A DNA stretch of 64,000 bases. It comes from an uncultured Porphyromonadaceae bacterium. GTDB lineage: Bacteria; Bacteroidota; Bacteroidia; Bacteroidales; Muribaculaceae. Shown one piece after another: positions 51,245 through 60,258 of the stretch; the stretch's first letter is position 1, and each line of letters starts with the position of its first letter. Both the position numbers and the translations under genes were made by a program. The stretch spans positions 61,507 through 125,506 of the forward strand of contig CALEUL010000027.1 of assembly GCA_937921035.1 (NCBI GenBank). Reading direction: 5' to 3'. Below the pieces are notes generated by a model, which saw only the letters and a list, made by a program, of their open reading frames with translations, did no database searches and was not told the DNA's origin.

Positions 51245-51541
51245 TCAGTCGGTTCCGGCCAGCAACTGGTCGATGCGCGTTTCGAAATTGTCCAGCATGT
51301 CCGATTGCGAACGGATGAGTTCGGTTTTCTGGTACAGCATGGTTGCGTAGTACAAAGCTACTTTCGCGAGTGCGACAATCTCAGAGTCGGCGTTGTGTCC
51401 ATAGCGGAACTTCTGGAGATTATCGTTAATGCGCTCGATTACATAGCGGTAGAACGACTCTTCGTCCTCGGCGATAGGGAGCTTGAACGGCTCGGCGCCG
51501 GCTATCTTTATTGTTATCGTGTGTATGTTCGACTGTTTCAT
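51245..51541 (-). CDS. zapA: Cell division protein ZapA
   Basis: A 98-residue FtsZ-bundling protein. N-terminal ZapA head (HTITIKIAGAEPFKLPIAEDEESFYRYVIERIND) followed by a long helix (about 45-98, VALAKVALYYATMLYQ). The open frame extends 17 codons upstream, but ATG at 51541 (MKQSNIHTITIKI) matches family N-termini. It follows the coiled-coil gene by 20 bases. Confidence 0.88.
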   Translation of the reverse strand: MKQSNIHTITIKIAGAEPFKLPIAEDEESFYRYVIERINDNLQKFRYGHNADSEIVALAKVALYYATMLYQKTELIRSQSDMLDNFETRIDQLLAGTD

Positions 51542-51561
51542 CAGCTCGTGGGATGCGGTGG

Positions 51562-51861
51562 CTAAATGTCTTTCATCAAGTCGGCGACGCAAGCGTCGAT
51601 TTCCCGCACTAAATCTGACAGTATGGCTCGGGCTTCGCGGGCGGTTCGCACCTCGGGGGCTATGGCACCCGAGATTTTGAGAAAGTGCAGTTCACTGCTC
51701 ATTCTCTCGTTCTGCTTTTTCAGCTTTTCTATCTCGGCCAGCAATTCCTCTTGCATTCGGCGGAGTTCGGCGTTCTCTTTCTTCAAAGTACCGAATCGCG
51801 TTACAAGAAGCTCGCATTTATGGCCCAGGCGGCTAAGCTGCTCAGAGAGGTCCTTTGCCAT
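51562..51861 (-). CDS. ZapB-like coiled-coil protein
   Basis: A 99-residue protein, nearly all alpha-helical: LSEQLSRLGHKCELLVTRF and ELRRMQEELLAEIEKLKKQNERM show coiled-coil heptads; the rest is a shorter helix. Position directly before zapA suggests a ZapB-like division partner that links ZapA and FtsZ, but coiled coils cannot prove this. First gene of the long minus-strand operon, with a promoter at 51877-51907. Confidence 0.72.
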   Translation of the reverse strand: MAKDLSEQLSRLGHKCELLVTRFGTLKKENAELRRMQEELLAEIEKLKKQNERMSSELHFLKISGAIAPEVRTAREARAILSDLVREIDACVADLMKDI

Positions 51862-51876
51862 TTTATCAAATTTTTA

Positions 51877-51907
51877 CAAAAGTAACTAATATTTCGCGAA
51901 TACCAAA
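51877..51907 (-). promoter_or_regulatory. Promoter for the zapB-zapA-rny operon
   Basis: On the minus strand TTTG (51907-51904), 19-base spacer, TACTTTTG (51884-51877), 15 bases before the ZapB-like start, so the leader is short. Confidence 0.68.
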
Positions 51908-51947
51908 AATTTCATCGACTTTTTTCATTCCGTTCATTCTCTTAGAC

Positions 51948-51997
51948 AAAAAAAACAGAGGATGTTGCGTTTCTGCGGCAGTTCTGCAACATCCTCT
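51948..51997 (-). terminator. Terminator after the 175-residue protein gene
   Basis: Perfect 12-bp inverted repeat AGAGGATGTTGC (51957-51968) / GCAACATCCTCT (51986-51997), followed on the minus strand by GTTTTTTTTGT. Confidence 0.88.
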
Positions 51998-52019
51998 TGA
52001 AAGATTTAGGGTATAATTA

Positions 52020-52547
52020 TTATTTGGAAGCGACTGTCCATCCAAGATCCTGGTAGAGAACAAAGTTCACATTTTCTTCAAGGAGTTTGCCTTCGGCAGG
52101 AGCGTTGAGCACGTAGCCGAAAGGAGTCTTATCTACAAATTTATACAGAACGACGCATGAACCGCGACCGGCCTTAAACATATCCTCGGAGCACAATACT
52201 TGGGTTACATCCACAATTTTGTAACGTCCCATAAGCATATACTGGCTGGAGGCGTTTGTTTTGGCAACAAGGGCGTTGTAGCGGGCGTTTGGGTCGGCGC
52301 CAGTCGCCGGAGCGGCTTCCTCGACAGGAGCTTCTGGAGTTTCGGCTACAACATCAACGACCTCTTCGACAACATCTTCCTCCACAACGGGTACAGCAGC
52401 ATCCCGTGCTCCGAATGCATTGTCATGTGCGCTCATATATTCCGGGATTGGTTCTTGATAGTCCTTGTTGGCCTTGAACAGCTTTAGGAGGTCGGCGCGG
52501 AGTTTCGTTGGTTCCTCTACAATGTATTTTTTGCCGGCATCGGTCAA
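52020..52547 (-). CDS. Unrecognised protein with acidic Val/Glu/Pro linker
   Basis: A 175-residue protein I do not recognise. Residues 1-40 form a helical segment (KLRADLLKLFKANKDYQEP); about 50-90 is an acidic, Val/Ala/Pro-rich linker (VVEEDVVEEVVDVVAE); about 90-175 is a compact C-terminal domain (YMLMGRYKIVDVTQVLCSED, VLYKFVDKTPFGYVLN). No signal peptide or span, so it is likely cytoplasmic. The start is a TTG: the frame upstream has no other start before the stop at 52587-52589, and the promoter at 52577-52607 ends about 30 bases before the TTG. It has its own promoter and terminator. Confidence 0.68.
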   Translation of the reverse strand: MTDAGKKYIVEEPTKLRADLLKLFKANKDYQEPIPEYMSAHDNAFGARDAAVPVVEEDVVEEVVDVVAETPEAPVEEAAPATGADPNARYNALVAKTNASSQYMLMGRYKIVDVTQVLCSEDMFKAGRGSCVVLYKFVDKTPFGYVLNAPAEGKLLEENVNFVLYQDLGWTVASK

Positions 52548-52576
52548 GGCAACCTGCGCGATTTGTGAATATCGGT

Positions 52577-52607
52577 CAAATATATACTAAAATCCTATAT
52601 CCGGCAA
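52577..52607 (-). promoter_or_regulatory. Promoter for the 175-residue protein gene
   Basis: On the minus strand TTG (52607-52605), 20-base spacer, TATATTTG (52584-52577). The predicted start site near 52571 supports the downstream TTG start codon. Confidence 0.58.
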
Positions 52608-52707
52608 TTATTCTGACAAAAAAAGCCCACAGCAGACAAAACTTTGGATATGCAGACGGGGTTTCTATGTTTTTTTGATGCGGTTGCCATGCTTTCCGGC
52701 GTGAAAT

Positions 52708-52739
52708 TTTGGATTATGACGGCCTTTTGTCTATTTTTG
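52708..52739 (+). promoter_or_regulatory. Promoter for the GT2-DUF4254-GT9-ruvB-uvrC run
   Basis: TTTG at 52708-52711, 20-base spacer, TATTTTTG at 52732-52739. The box ends 8 bases before the ATG at 52748, the same spacing as at 8728/8737, so a leaderless or near-leaderless mRNA is expected. Confidence 0.65.
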
Positions 52740-52747
52740 CAAGTGAT

Positions 52748-53635
52748 ATGGAAAACAGACAAGTGCTTATTAGCGTCGTTGTGCCGGTTTACAACAGAGC
52801 CGGTGTGGTTACGCGTACCCTGGATTCCATTGCGGCTCAAGTTTTCAGAGATTTCGAAGTGATTGTGGTAGACAACGATTCTACGGACGGCACCGCAGAA
52901 GTAGTGGGGCGATGGCGCGCCGCCCACTCTGGCGACTTGCCCATAAGAACTGCTGTTTGCCGCCGCCAAGGTGCCGCCGCCGCACGCAACTGCGGGCTGA
53001 AAATGGCGTGCGCGCCGTGGGTGCTGTTTTTCGACTCGGACGACACGATGCCCGCGACACATCTGTCGTTCGTAGCCGATGCCATCCGGCGCTTTCCGGA
53101 TGCCGCCATCATTGGCTGGGACACGACGCAGGTTCATGCGGACGGGAGCCGCACAAAAGGCGATTTCTATGGCCGCAGCATGCAGAAGCACAACCTTTTC
53201 GACGGCTCTATGGCAACGCAGCGATGGTGTGCCCGCACGGCGTTCGTGCGCGAATGCGGCGGGTGGAACGAGGAGGTGAAGGTGTGGAACGATATAGAGC
53301 TTGGCGCGCGCATGCTGTCGCACAGGCCGTGCGTGCGCTATATTGGTGCGTCGGGCGTTACCGTCTACGAGTCTGACGTGTCCATCACCTCTGCCGGGGC
53401 ATCCGACCCATCGTTATACGAAGCGGCGTTGCGGAGCATCGAAAAAAGTCTTGGTGCGAAAGGGCGCCGCTGGTGCCGCCTGAAACGCGCCATCACCTAC
53501 GGTCTGCTCAGCCGCCGCGGCACATCTGACTGCCGCCAACTGATGAATGCCATGAACCCTGGCGCGCTGCTTTGGGCCGCATATCACTACACCCGCCTGG
53601 GGGGACGCGGCGCGGGGCGCCTGTGCGTGCTGTAA
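52748..53635 (+). CDS. Family 2 glycosyltransferase
   Basis: A 295-residue GT-A-fold glycosyltransferase. N-terminal ISVVVPVYNRAGVVTRTLDS (about residues 8-27), the DNDSTDGTAE nucleotide-binding region (about 46-55) and the metal-binding FFDSDDTMPA (about 97-106). A C-terminal arginine-rich helix follows. The donor and acceptor cannot be read. The frame extends upstream, but ATG 52748 (MENRQVLISVVVPVYN) is right after the promoter and matches the family. Neighbours (DUF4254 and GT9) suggest a role in building a surface glycan or lipopolysaccharide. Confidence 0.9.
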   Translation: MENRQVLISVVVPVYNRAGVVTRTLDSIAAQVFRDFEVIVVDNDSTDGTAEVVGRWRAAHSGDLPIRTAVCRRQGAAAARNCGLKMACAPWVLFFDSDDTMPATHLSFVADAIRRFPDAAIIGWDTTQVHADGSRTKGDFYGRSMQKHNLFDGSMATQRWCARTAFVRECGGWNEEVKVWNDIELGARMLSHRPCVRYIGASGVTVYESDVSITSAGASDPSLYEAALRSIEKSLGAKGRRWCRLKRAITYGLLSRRGTSDCRQLMNAMNPGALLWAAYHYTRLGGRGAGRLCVL

Positions 53636-53680
53636 TCCTCTATTAATAAAATAATTCTGTAACTAAACCAAATACTAAAT

Positions 53681-54289
53681 ATGACCTTTACCGAGAACTG
53701 TTTCCGAATTTTTGAGCAGAGTGTGGCCGATTATCATATCGACGACGATGTGGACGCCGCCACCCGTCAGCCCTACGCCACCGACAGCATAGATGGCGTT
53801 CTGTATGCAAAGAACCGTATCGACGCCGTGCAGTGGCACCTCGAAGACATTATCCGTGATCCGGACATCAACCCCGTTGCGGCCCTTGCGCTGAAAAGGC
53901 GAATCGACAAGTCCAACCAGGACCGTACGGATATGGTTGAGGAACTGGACACTTACTTCCGCAACAAATATGCCGATGTAGCCGTTCTGCCGGAAGCGAC
54001 CATCAACACCGAAAGCCCCGCGTGGGCCCTTGACCGCCTTTCCATTCTGGCGCTGAAGATATACCACATGAAGGCCGAGACCGATCGCCCCGACGCAACG
54101 GCGGCCCACAAGGCCAAGTGCGCCGCGAAACTTGGCGTGCTTGAGGAACAGCGTGCCGACCTTATCGCGGCCATAGATACCCTGCTCGACGATATCGCCG
54201 CAGGCCGCAAATACATGAAGGTGTACCGCCAGATGAAGATGTACAACGACGCCGACACCAATCCGGTGCTGTATGGCACAAAAAAATAA
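53681..54289 (+). CDS. DUF4254 protein
   Basis: A 202-residue helical protein of the DUF4254 family, found mainly in Bacteroidota and often beside a GT9 glycosyltransferase, as here (17-base overlap with the next gene). Recognised by the opening MTFTENCFRIFEQSVADYH and the segment RRIDKSNQDRTDMVEELDTYF. No signal peptide or membrane span. The function is unknown; conserved linkage suggests a part in the same glycan pathway. Confidence 0.82.
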   Translation: MTFTENCFRIFEQSVADYHIDDDVDAATRQPYATDSIDGVLYAKNRIDAVQWHLEDIIRDPDINPVAALALKRRIDKSNQDRTDMVEELDTYFRNKYADVAVLPEATINTESPAWALDRLSILALKIYHMKAETDRPDATAAHKAKCAAKLGVLEEQRADLIAAIDTLLDDIAAGRKYMKVYRQMKMYNDADTNPVLYGTKK

Positions 54290-55367
54290 CCAGAATCCCG
54301 AAGGGAATGTCCGCGGGCTGCAGACCGTGCTGATGGCACGGTTTTCGGCCCTTGGCGATGTAGCCATGACCGTGCCGGTTATTTACAGCGCCTGCCGCAC
54401 CTATCCCGGCGTGCGATTCGTCATGCTAACCCGCGCATCCATGACGGCTATTTTCGTTGATGCGCCGGAAAACCTTATCGTCCGAGGCATTGACCTTGAC
54501 AGCTATGCCGGAATCAAGGGGATGTATCGCCTTGGAAGGGAGCTGATGGCGGAATTTCATCCGGACATGTTCATAGACCTGCATAATGTTCTTCGCACCA
54601 AACTGCTGGGGATATCGCTTCGTCTACTCGGCGTGCCGTCGGTGTCGCTGTTCAAACCGCGAGCCAAGCGCCGCGCCCTTACCCGGCGCACAAACAAGGT
54701 TATGCTGCCGCTGACATCGCAGCGCGCCCGCTACCGCGAGGCCTTCTTCAAGGCCGGTCTGGGAATATCCGAGGATTTCAACGGTCTGTACGGCGGCCGA
54801 GGGAAGGCGTCGCCCGAACGGTTCGGCGCCATCACTGCACCGAAAGCCGCCGGCGAACAATGGATAGGCATAGCGCCTTTCGCCGCGCACGACGGCAAAG
54901 TGTATCCTCCCGACCAGATGGAACAGGCCGTCGCCCTCCTTGCTGCCGATTCCGCCAAAAAGCCTCTGCGCATCTTCCTGTTCGGCGGCGGCGGCAAGGA
55001 AAGCGCTATCCTTGGCGCATGGGCCGAGAAATATCCCTGTGTAACCTCGTTGGCCGGCAAGAAATACGGATTTCCGGCAGAACTGGCACTGCTGAACCAT
55101 ATAGACGTTATGCTGACGATGGATTCCGCCAACATGCACCTTGCAGCCATAGCCAACACACCAACACTGAGCATCTGGGGGGCTACGCACCCCTACTGCG
55201 GCTTCAAAGGCTGGCGCCAGACCGATGCCGACACCATACAGCTGCCGCTGGACTGCCGTCCGTGCAGCGTTTTCGGCGACAAGCCCTGCTACCGCGGCGA
55301 CAAACTGTGCCTCAAGGCAATACGTCCGCAGATTATTTACAATAAAATTCAAGAGCACCTAATATAA
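54273..55367 (+). CDS. Family 9 glycosyltransferase (heptosyltransferase-like)
   Basis: A 364-residue GT-B-fold enzyme of the ADP-heptose:LPS heptosyltransferase family. Marks: VLMARFSALGDVAMTVPVI (about residues 19-37), DMFIDLHNVLRT in the N-domain, and the C-domain donor site with RIFLFGGGGKE, LTMDSANMHLAAIANTPTLSIWGATHP (in pieces about 290-316). Likely adds heptose or a related sugar to the core of lipopolysaccharide or another glycolipid; the sugar is inferred from family. Overlaps the DUF4254 gene upstream by 17 bases; ruvB begins at the very next base after its stop. Confidence 0.88.
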   Translation: MAQKNNQNPEGNVRGLQTVLMARFSALGDVAMTVPVIYSACRTYPGVRFVMLTRASMTAIFVDAPENLIVRGIDLDSYAGIKGMYRLGRELMAEFHPDMFIDLHNVLRTKLLGISLRLLGVPSVSLFKPRAKRRALTRRTNKVMLPLTSQRARYREAFFKAGLGISEDFNGLYGGRGKASPERFGAITAPKAAGEQWIGIAPFAAHDGKVYPPDQMEQAVALLAADSAKKPLRIFLFGGGGKESAILGAWAEKYPCVTSLAGKKYGFPAELALLNHIDVMLTMDSANMHLAAIANTPTLSIWGATHPYCGFKGWRQTDADTIQLPLDCRPCSVFGDKPCYRGDKLCLKAIRPQIIYNKIQEHLI

Positions 55368-56402
55368 ATGACAGACGAGGAACAATTCGACATACGGAGC
55401 ACCGCCGCCCCGACAGGCTCGGACGCAGAAATCGAAAAAGCCCTGCGCCCGGCTTCGTTTGAATCGTTCAACGGGCAGGAAAAGATTATCGAGAACCTGC
55501 GCGTGTTCGTTAAAGCCTCGCTTATGCGGGGCGAATCGCTGGACCATATCCTACTGTTCGGGCCACCGGGCCTTGGCAAGACAACGCTTGCGGGTATCGT
55601 AGCCAATGAACTCGGCGTAGGCCTGAAAATAACCTCCGGCCCCGTACTCGACAAACCCGGCGACCTTGCGGGCATCCTTACGTCGCTCGACCATAACGAT
55701 GTGCTTTTCATCGATGAAATCCACCGACTCAGCCCCGTAGTGGAGGAATACCTCTACTCGGCAATGGAAGATTTCCGCATCGACATAATGATAGACAAGG
55801 GCCCCGGCGCGCGAAGCGTGCAGCTTGCCCTCAATCCGTTCACGCTTATCGGCGCCACCACCCGCAGCGGTATGCTCACATCGCCCCTACGCGCCCGCTT
55901 CGGCATAAAATGCCACTTAGAGTACTACGACCACGCAGTGCTGTGCCGCATCCTGCACCGGTCGGCGGCACTGCTGAAGGTACCCATCTCCGAGGAAGCC
56001 GCACACGAGATAGCCCTTCGCAGCCGCGGCACGCCGCGAATAGCGAACTCGCTGCTTCGCCGCGTACGCGACTTCGCCCAGGTGAAAGGCACCGGAAAAA
56101 TCGACCTTGCAATCGCCCGTTATGCGCTGGAGGCGCTGAACATCGACCGATACGGCCTCGACGAAATCGACAACAAGATTCTCACCACCATAATAAACAA
56201 ATTTATGGGCGGTCCGGTGGGCCTCACCACAATAGCCACTGCCGTAGGCGAGGACGCCGGCACTATCGAGGAAGTGTATGAACCTTACCTTATTATGGAA
56301 GGTTTTATAAAGAGAACGCCGCGCGGACGAATGGTTACCCAGCTTGCCTACGACCACCTTGGCATCACACCGGTTGCCGACCGCGGCGGCCTGTTCGATT
56401 AA
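55368..56402 (+). CDS. ruvB: Holliday junction branch-migration ATPase RuvB
   Basis: A 344-residue AAA+ motor that drives branch migration with RuvA. Walker A LLFGPPGLGKTTL (about residues 61-73), Walker B VLFIDEIHRL (about 110-119), sensor I IGATTRSGML (about 159-168), and the winged-helix C-terminus (VEEVYEPYLIMEGFIKRTPRGR). Starts immediately after the glycosyltransferase stop, so repair genes are fused into a glycan operon by position only. Complete. Confidence 0.96.
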   Translation: MTDEEQFDIRSTAAPTGSDAEIEKALRPASFESFNGQEKIIENLRVFVKASLMRGESLDHILLFGPPGLGKTTLAGIVANELGVGLKITSGPVLDKPGDLAGILTSLDHNDVLFIDEIHRLSPVVEEYLYSAMEDFRIDIMIDKGPGARSVQLALNPFTLIGATTRSGMLTSPLRARFGIKCHLEYYDHAVLCRILHRSAALLKVPISEEAAHEIALRSRGTPRIANSLLRRVRDFAQVKGTGKIDLAIARYALEALNIDRYGLDEIDNKILTTIINKFMGGPVGLTTIATAVGEDAGTIEEVYEPYLIMEGFIKRTPRGRMVTQLAYDHLGITPVADRGGLFD

Positions 56403-56430
56403 ACCGTTAATAAGCCACGAAGCATTGAGT

Positions 56431-58257
56431 ATGCACGAAAAATCCGCCGGGCTCAAGGAGAAGATATCCATCCTCCCCGATACCCCCGGCGTGTACATGT
56501 ACTTCGACAAGGACGGCAACGTGATATACGTCGGCAAGGCCAAGAACCTCAAACGCCGCGTGTCGTCCTACTTCAACCGCACCCACGACGTTCTGCGCAC
56601 GAACATCCTCGTGCGCAACATCGTCGACATGAAATATATAGTCGTTCCCACGGAGCAGGACGCCCTGAACCTGGAGAACGCCATGATCAAGGAATACAAG
56701 CCGCGCTACAATGTGCTGCTGAAGGATGACAAGTCGTACCCCTGGATTGTGGTTACGAACGAGCTGTACCCGCGAGTGTTCCTTACCCGGCAGCACGTGC
56801 GCGACGGCTCGCGCTACTACGGTCCGTATACCAATGTCTCCGTAGCCCGCGCGGTTCTCGAACTCATATCCGAACTCTATCCCGTCCGTACATGCCGCAT
56901 CCCCATCACTCCCGAATACCTCGCCAAGGGCAAAGGGCGCCTGTGCCTACAGTACCATATAAAGAGGTGCAAAGGGTGCTGCACGGGAGTTATCGACAGC
57001 AAGACCTACGGCGGCTACATAGAGCGCATACGCCAGATACTTCGCGGCGAGACACAGGAACTGCTGGTATATCTTCGCGAGGAAATGGAGAAGCTGAGCA
57101 TGGAACTGCGTTTCGAGGAGGCCCAGGAACTGAAACAGAGCTACCGTCTGATAGAAAACTACCGCAGCAAGAGCGTTATCGTGAGCCAGACGATAGGAGA
57201 CATAGACGTTTTCGGTTTCGACGACGACGGCAGCAACGACGTATACGTCAACTATATGCACGTGCGCCGCGGCGCTGTTGTGCGCAGCGTAACATTGCGC
57301 TACAAGCGCTCGCTCGAAGAATCGCGCGCCCAGATTTTAGGCTATGCGATGGAGGAGATACGCACCGACCTGGGTGTGGAATTCGACGAAATTATCGTAG
57401 CCGAGGCGCCTGAGGTTGAAATGACGGGCATAACCTTCACGATACCGCAACGCGGCGACAAGGCGAAGCTGCTTGAAGTGAGCGAGAAAAACGCGCGGCA
57501 GAACCGTATCGACGACCTTAAACACCTGGAGCGCCATAACCCCGAGGAACGCGCCGAAAAACTTATGGAACGCATGAAGGCCGACTTCCGCCTGAGCGAA
57601 CTGCCTACGCACATCGAGTGCTTCGACAACTCCAACATACAGGGCACCAATCCTGTGGCGTCGTGCGTGGTGTTCCGCAACGGCAAACCCGCTCGTCGCG
57701 ACTACCGCCACTTCAATATAAAGACAGTTGTCGGCCCTGACGATTTCGCGTCCATGAAGGAGATTCTGACCCGACGTTACACCCGACTTATGCAGGAAGG
57801 CGAGGAACTGCCGCAGCTAATTGTGGTGGACGGCGGCAAAGGGCAGCTTAGCGCAGCAGTAGAGGCCCTGGAGGAAATAGGCCTGCGCGGCAAAATAGCC
57901 GTGGTAGGCATAGCCAAACGTCTGGAAGAAATATACTTTCCAGGCGACAGCGTACCCTTGTATATAGACAAGAATTCCGAGACCTTGCGCGTGGTGCAAC
58001 ATCTGCGCGACGAGGCCCACCGCTTCGGCATAACACATCACCGCAACCGTCGCAGCAAAAGCGCGCTCGTAGGCGAACTGGACGGTATCAAAGGCATCGG
58101 TCCGAAGACCGCCGAAGTGCTCCTGCAACATTTCAAGAGCGTTAAACGGCTGCGGGAGGCCCCGTATCAGGACATCGTTGCCGTTATAGGGCCGGCCAAA
58201 GCCAAAATACTTGCCGAAAACCTGAATTCACCACAAACAGAAAACACCGAACAATGA
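56431..58257 (+). CDS. uvrC: Excinuclease ABC subunit UvrC
   Basis: A 608-residue dual-incision nuclease of nucleotide-excision repair. GIY-YIG domain at the N-terminus (GVYMYFDKDGNVIYVGKAKN, about residues 19-38), UvrB-binding UVR motif (about 205-240, LSMELRFEEAQELKQSYR), an RNase H-like second nuclease domain (about 395-520, HIECFDNSNIQGTNPVASCVV and LIVVDGGKGQL), and HhH repeats at the end (LDGIKGIGPKTAEVLLQHF). The open frame begins inside ruvB, but ATG 56431 (MHEKSAGLKEKI) is preferred. The stop overlaps the antiporter start (ATGA). Confidence 0.95.
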   Translation: MHEKSAGLKEKISILPDTPGVYMYFDKDGNVIYVGKAKNLKRRVSSYFNRTHDVLRTNILVRNIVDMKYIVVPTEQDALNLENAMIKEYKPRYNVLLKDDKSYPWIVVTNELYPRVFLTRQHVRDGSRYYGPYTNVSVARAVLELISELYPVRTCRIPITPEYLAKGKGRLCLQYHIKRCKGCCTGVIDSKTYGGYIERIRQILRGETQELLVYLREEMEKLSMELRFEEAQELKQSYRLIENYRSKSVIVSQTIGDIDVFGFDDDGSNDVYVNYMHVRRGAVVRSVTLRYKRSLEESRAQILGYAMEEIRTDLGVEFDEIIVAEAPEVEMTGITFTIPQRGDKAKLLEVSEKNARQNRIDDLKHLERHNPEERAEKLMERMKADFRLSELPTHIECFDNSNIQGTNPVASCVVFRNGKPARRDYRHFNIKTVVGPDDFASMKEILTRRYTRLMQEGEELPQLIVVDGGKGQLSAAVEALEEIGLRGKIAVVGIAKRLEEIYFPGDSVPLYIDKNSETLRVVQHLRDEAHRFGITHHRNRRSKSALVGELDGIKGIGPKTAEVLLQHFKSVKRLREAPYQDIVAVIGPAKAKILAENLNSPQTENTEQ

Positions 58258-59219
58258 TTCTCAGCATCCTCTGGCTCGTACTGGGCCTCGCAGCAATACT
58301 CGTTGGGGCCAATCTTCTTACCGACGGCTCCTCGGCCATCGCACGGCGCTTCGGCCTCAGCGATCTTGTAGTAGGCCTCACTGTGGTGGCCTTCGGCACC
58401 TCGACGCCCGAACTTGTAATCAGCATAATGTCCGCCCTCCAGGGCAGCGCGGCGATTGCCGTGGGCAATGTTGTCGGCAGTAACATTTTCAACATCCTAA
58501 TGATTATAGGCATCACAGCAATGATACGCCCCATAAAGATAGAACGGTCGGTGATGTGCAACGAGATTCCGATGGTGGTGCTGTCGTCGGTGATTCTGCT
58601 TGTTCTGGGAACGCAATCGTTCCTTGACCCCGGAAGTTCCGATACAATCACCCGCTGTGAGGGCATATTCCTGCTAATATTCTTTCTGCTGTTCATGCGC
58701 TATACGCTGGCGCAGGCCAAAACGCAACCAGGGGGCATCGAAAAGAACGACGAGAAAGCGCCAATGGGCTTTCCGAAAGCCATACTGTGGGTTGCGTTAG
58801 GCCTTGCCGGACTGATATGGGGCGGCGACCGCTTTGTAGACGGCGCCACCGGCATAGCCAAAGGATTCGGCGTAAGCGACGCCGTGATAGGCCTCACCGT
58901 AGTAGCAGCAGGCACATCTCTGCCCGAACTTGCCGCCTCCATAGTGGCAGCGTGCAAAAACATGCCCGGCCTTGCCGTCGGCAACGTCATAGGCAGCAAT
59001 ATTTTCAACATTCTGCTCGTTCTCGGCTCTGCATCTGTTATAAAGCCTCTTGAGTTCAGCGGTATCGGAGTTGCCGACCTCTCGGTACTGCTCTATGCCA
59101 GCGTAATCTTCCTGATATTCGGCTGGTTCTTCCGCAAGCGCGAAATCACCCGCGCCGAAGGCACCATCATGTTCCTTTCCTATATAGCCTATACCGTTTT
59201 TCTGATACTGAACGTGTAA
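58254..59219 (+). CDS. Calcium/sodium antiporter, CaCA family
   Basis: A 321-residue membrane protein with about ten spans in two inverted halves. Each half holds the alpha-repeat: VVAFGTSTPELVISI (about residues 43-57) and VVAAGTSLPELAASI (about 218-232), with NVVGSNIFNIL and NVIGSNIFNILLV following. This is the YrbG-like branch that exchanges Ca2+ for Na+ or H+. The 4-base overlap with uvrC indicates co-translation. The 3' end converges on the AraC-family gene with 18 bases between. Confidence 0.93.
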   Translation: MILSILWLVLGLAAILVGANLLTDGSSAIARRFGLSDLVVGLTVVAFGTSTPELVISIMSALQGSAAIAVGNVVGSNIFNILMIIGITAMIRPIKIERSVMCNEIPMVVLSSVILLVLGTQSFLDPGSSDTITRCEGIFLLIFFLLFMRYTLAQAKTQPGGIEKNDEKAPMGFPKAILWVALGLAGLIWGGDRFVDGATGIAKGFGVSDAVIGLTVVAAGTSLPELAASIVAACKNMPGLAVGNVIGSNIFNILLVLGSASVIKPLEFSGIGVADLSVLLYASVIFLIFGWFFRKREITRAEGTIMFLSYIAYTVFLILNV

Positions 59220-59237
59220 AGCCGCCAAACTTCGCAA

Positions 59238-60119
59238 TCAATTCATTTTATTTTTATACATTTCACGGAATTCGGACGGGGTGCAGCCTTTCTTCTGCTT
59301 GAAACAACGGCTGAAATGACTTACGTTACTGAATCCGCACTCATAACAAATTTCCGATACGGACATTTTTGTATCTACCAGTCGTCGGATAGCTACTCCA
59401 AGCCTCATATTTATTATATAATCGCTTACAGAAATACCTGTGTGCAGTTTGAAAAATCGTGAGAAAGACGATTCCGTCATCCCTGTGATATTCGCAAGGT
59501 CAATCAATCTGATTTTCTCCATTACATGTGCGGTGATATACTGCTGTACTTTTGTTATCCTTCGGGAGTCATTAGATGTGTAAGTGTTGGAAAAAGTAGA
59601 ACTCGAAAGCACTCTGATTTCTTTAGAGAAAGAAAGATTTCTGACAATGCGGTGAATAAGATACATTCTTTCGAATACATCCTGAGATTCATTAAGAATC
59701 TCGAAAAGGTGAAAAGCCGACAGAATGGTTTCGGTACCAAAAGCCACACCATTACAGGAAAGCCGCAACAGATTTAACATAGCATCCAATTTGTTGCTTA
59801 TCAGATAATCATCCACGAAAAATTCAGGTCCCATCTGAATGGTGAACTCATGAATTGATGAAGATTTGCAATTATACATATCCCAACCGTGTTCTATTCC
59901 CGGACCAATCATCACGAGGTCAAAATCAGGCAGTTCTTCCACAGAATCTCCCACAATCCGGCGTGCACCTCGGCAGCCAATCAATAGATTAATCTCATAA
60001 GCATTGTGGCAGTGCATGGGATAATCAAACGTCGACTTATATCTTTCCACTGCATAAAAACCATGTTTATCAGGAATGGGAACAATCTCGGTAACAATCT
60101 CTGATGTAATAGTTTTCAT
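59238..60119 (-). CDS. AraC-family transcription regulator
   Basis: A 293-residue regulator. The N-terminal half (about 15-165) is a cupin-like ligand domain (SVEELPDFDLVMIGPGIEHGW, HCHNAYEINLL); the C-terminal half (about 185-290) is the double helix-turn-helix AraC domain, with IRLIDLANITGMTESSFSRF and MSVSEICYECGFSNVSHFSR as the two HTHs and CTPSEFREMY as the closing motif. It is divergent from the GH5 gene with a 353-base AT-rich region between, so it is the likely regulator of the GH5 locus. The ligand is expected to be a sugar, by family. Confidence 0.93.
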   Translation of the reverse strand: MKTITSEIVTEIVPIPDKHGFYAVERYKSTFDYPMHCHNAYEINLLIGCRGARRIVGDSVEELPDFDLVMIGPGIEHGWDMYNCKSSSIHEFTIQMGPEFFVDDYLISNKLDAMLNLLRLSCNGVAFGTETILSAFHLFEILNESQDVFERMYLIHRIVRNLSFSKEIRVLSSSTFSNTYTSNDSRRITKVQQYITAHVMEKIRLIDLANITGMTESSFSRFFKLHTGISVSDYIINMRLGVAIRRLVDTKMSVSEICYECGFSNVSHFSRCFKQKKGCTPSEFREMYKNKMN

Positions 60120-60156
60120 GACAAGAAAAAGTATAAATTAATTTATTAATCCGCCA

Positions 60157-60164
60157 CAAAGGTA
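60157..60164 (-). promoter_or_regulatory. Possible -7 element for the AraC-family gene
   Basis: TACCTTTG on the minus strand (60164-60157), 37 bases before the start codon. No good TTTG partner seen. Confidence 0.4.
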
Positions 60165-60258
60165 TATAATTATTCTGAATTTATCCTATAAAAATACTAC
60201 ATGCGATATCAAATGTATTATTTTGTGATTATTTGTTCAAAAAATAGGTCAAAATAAG

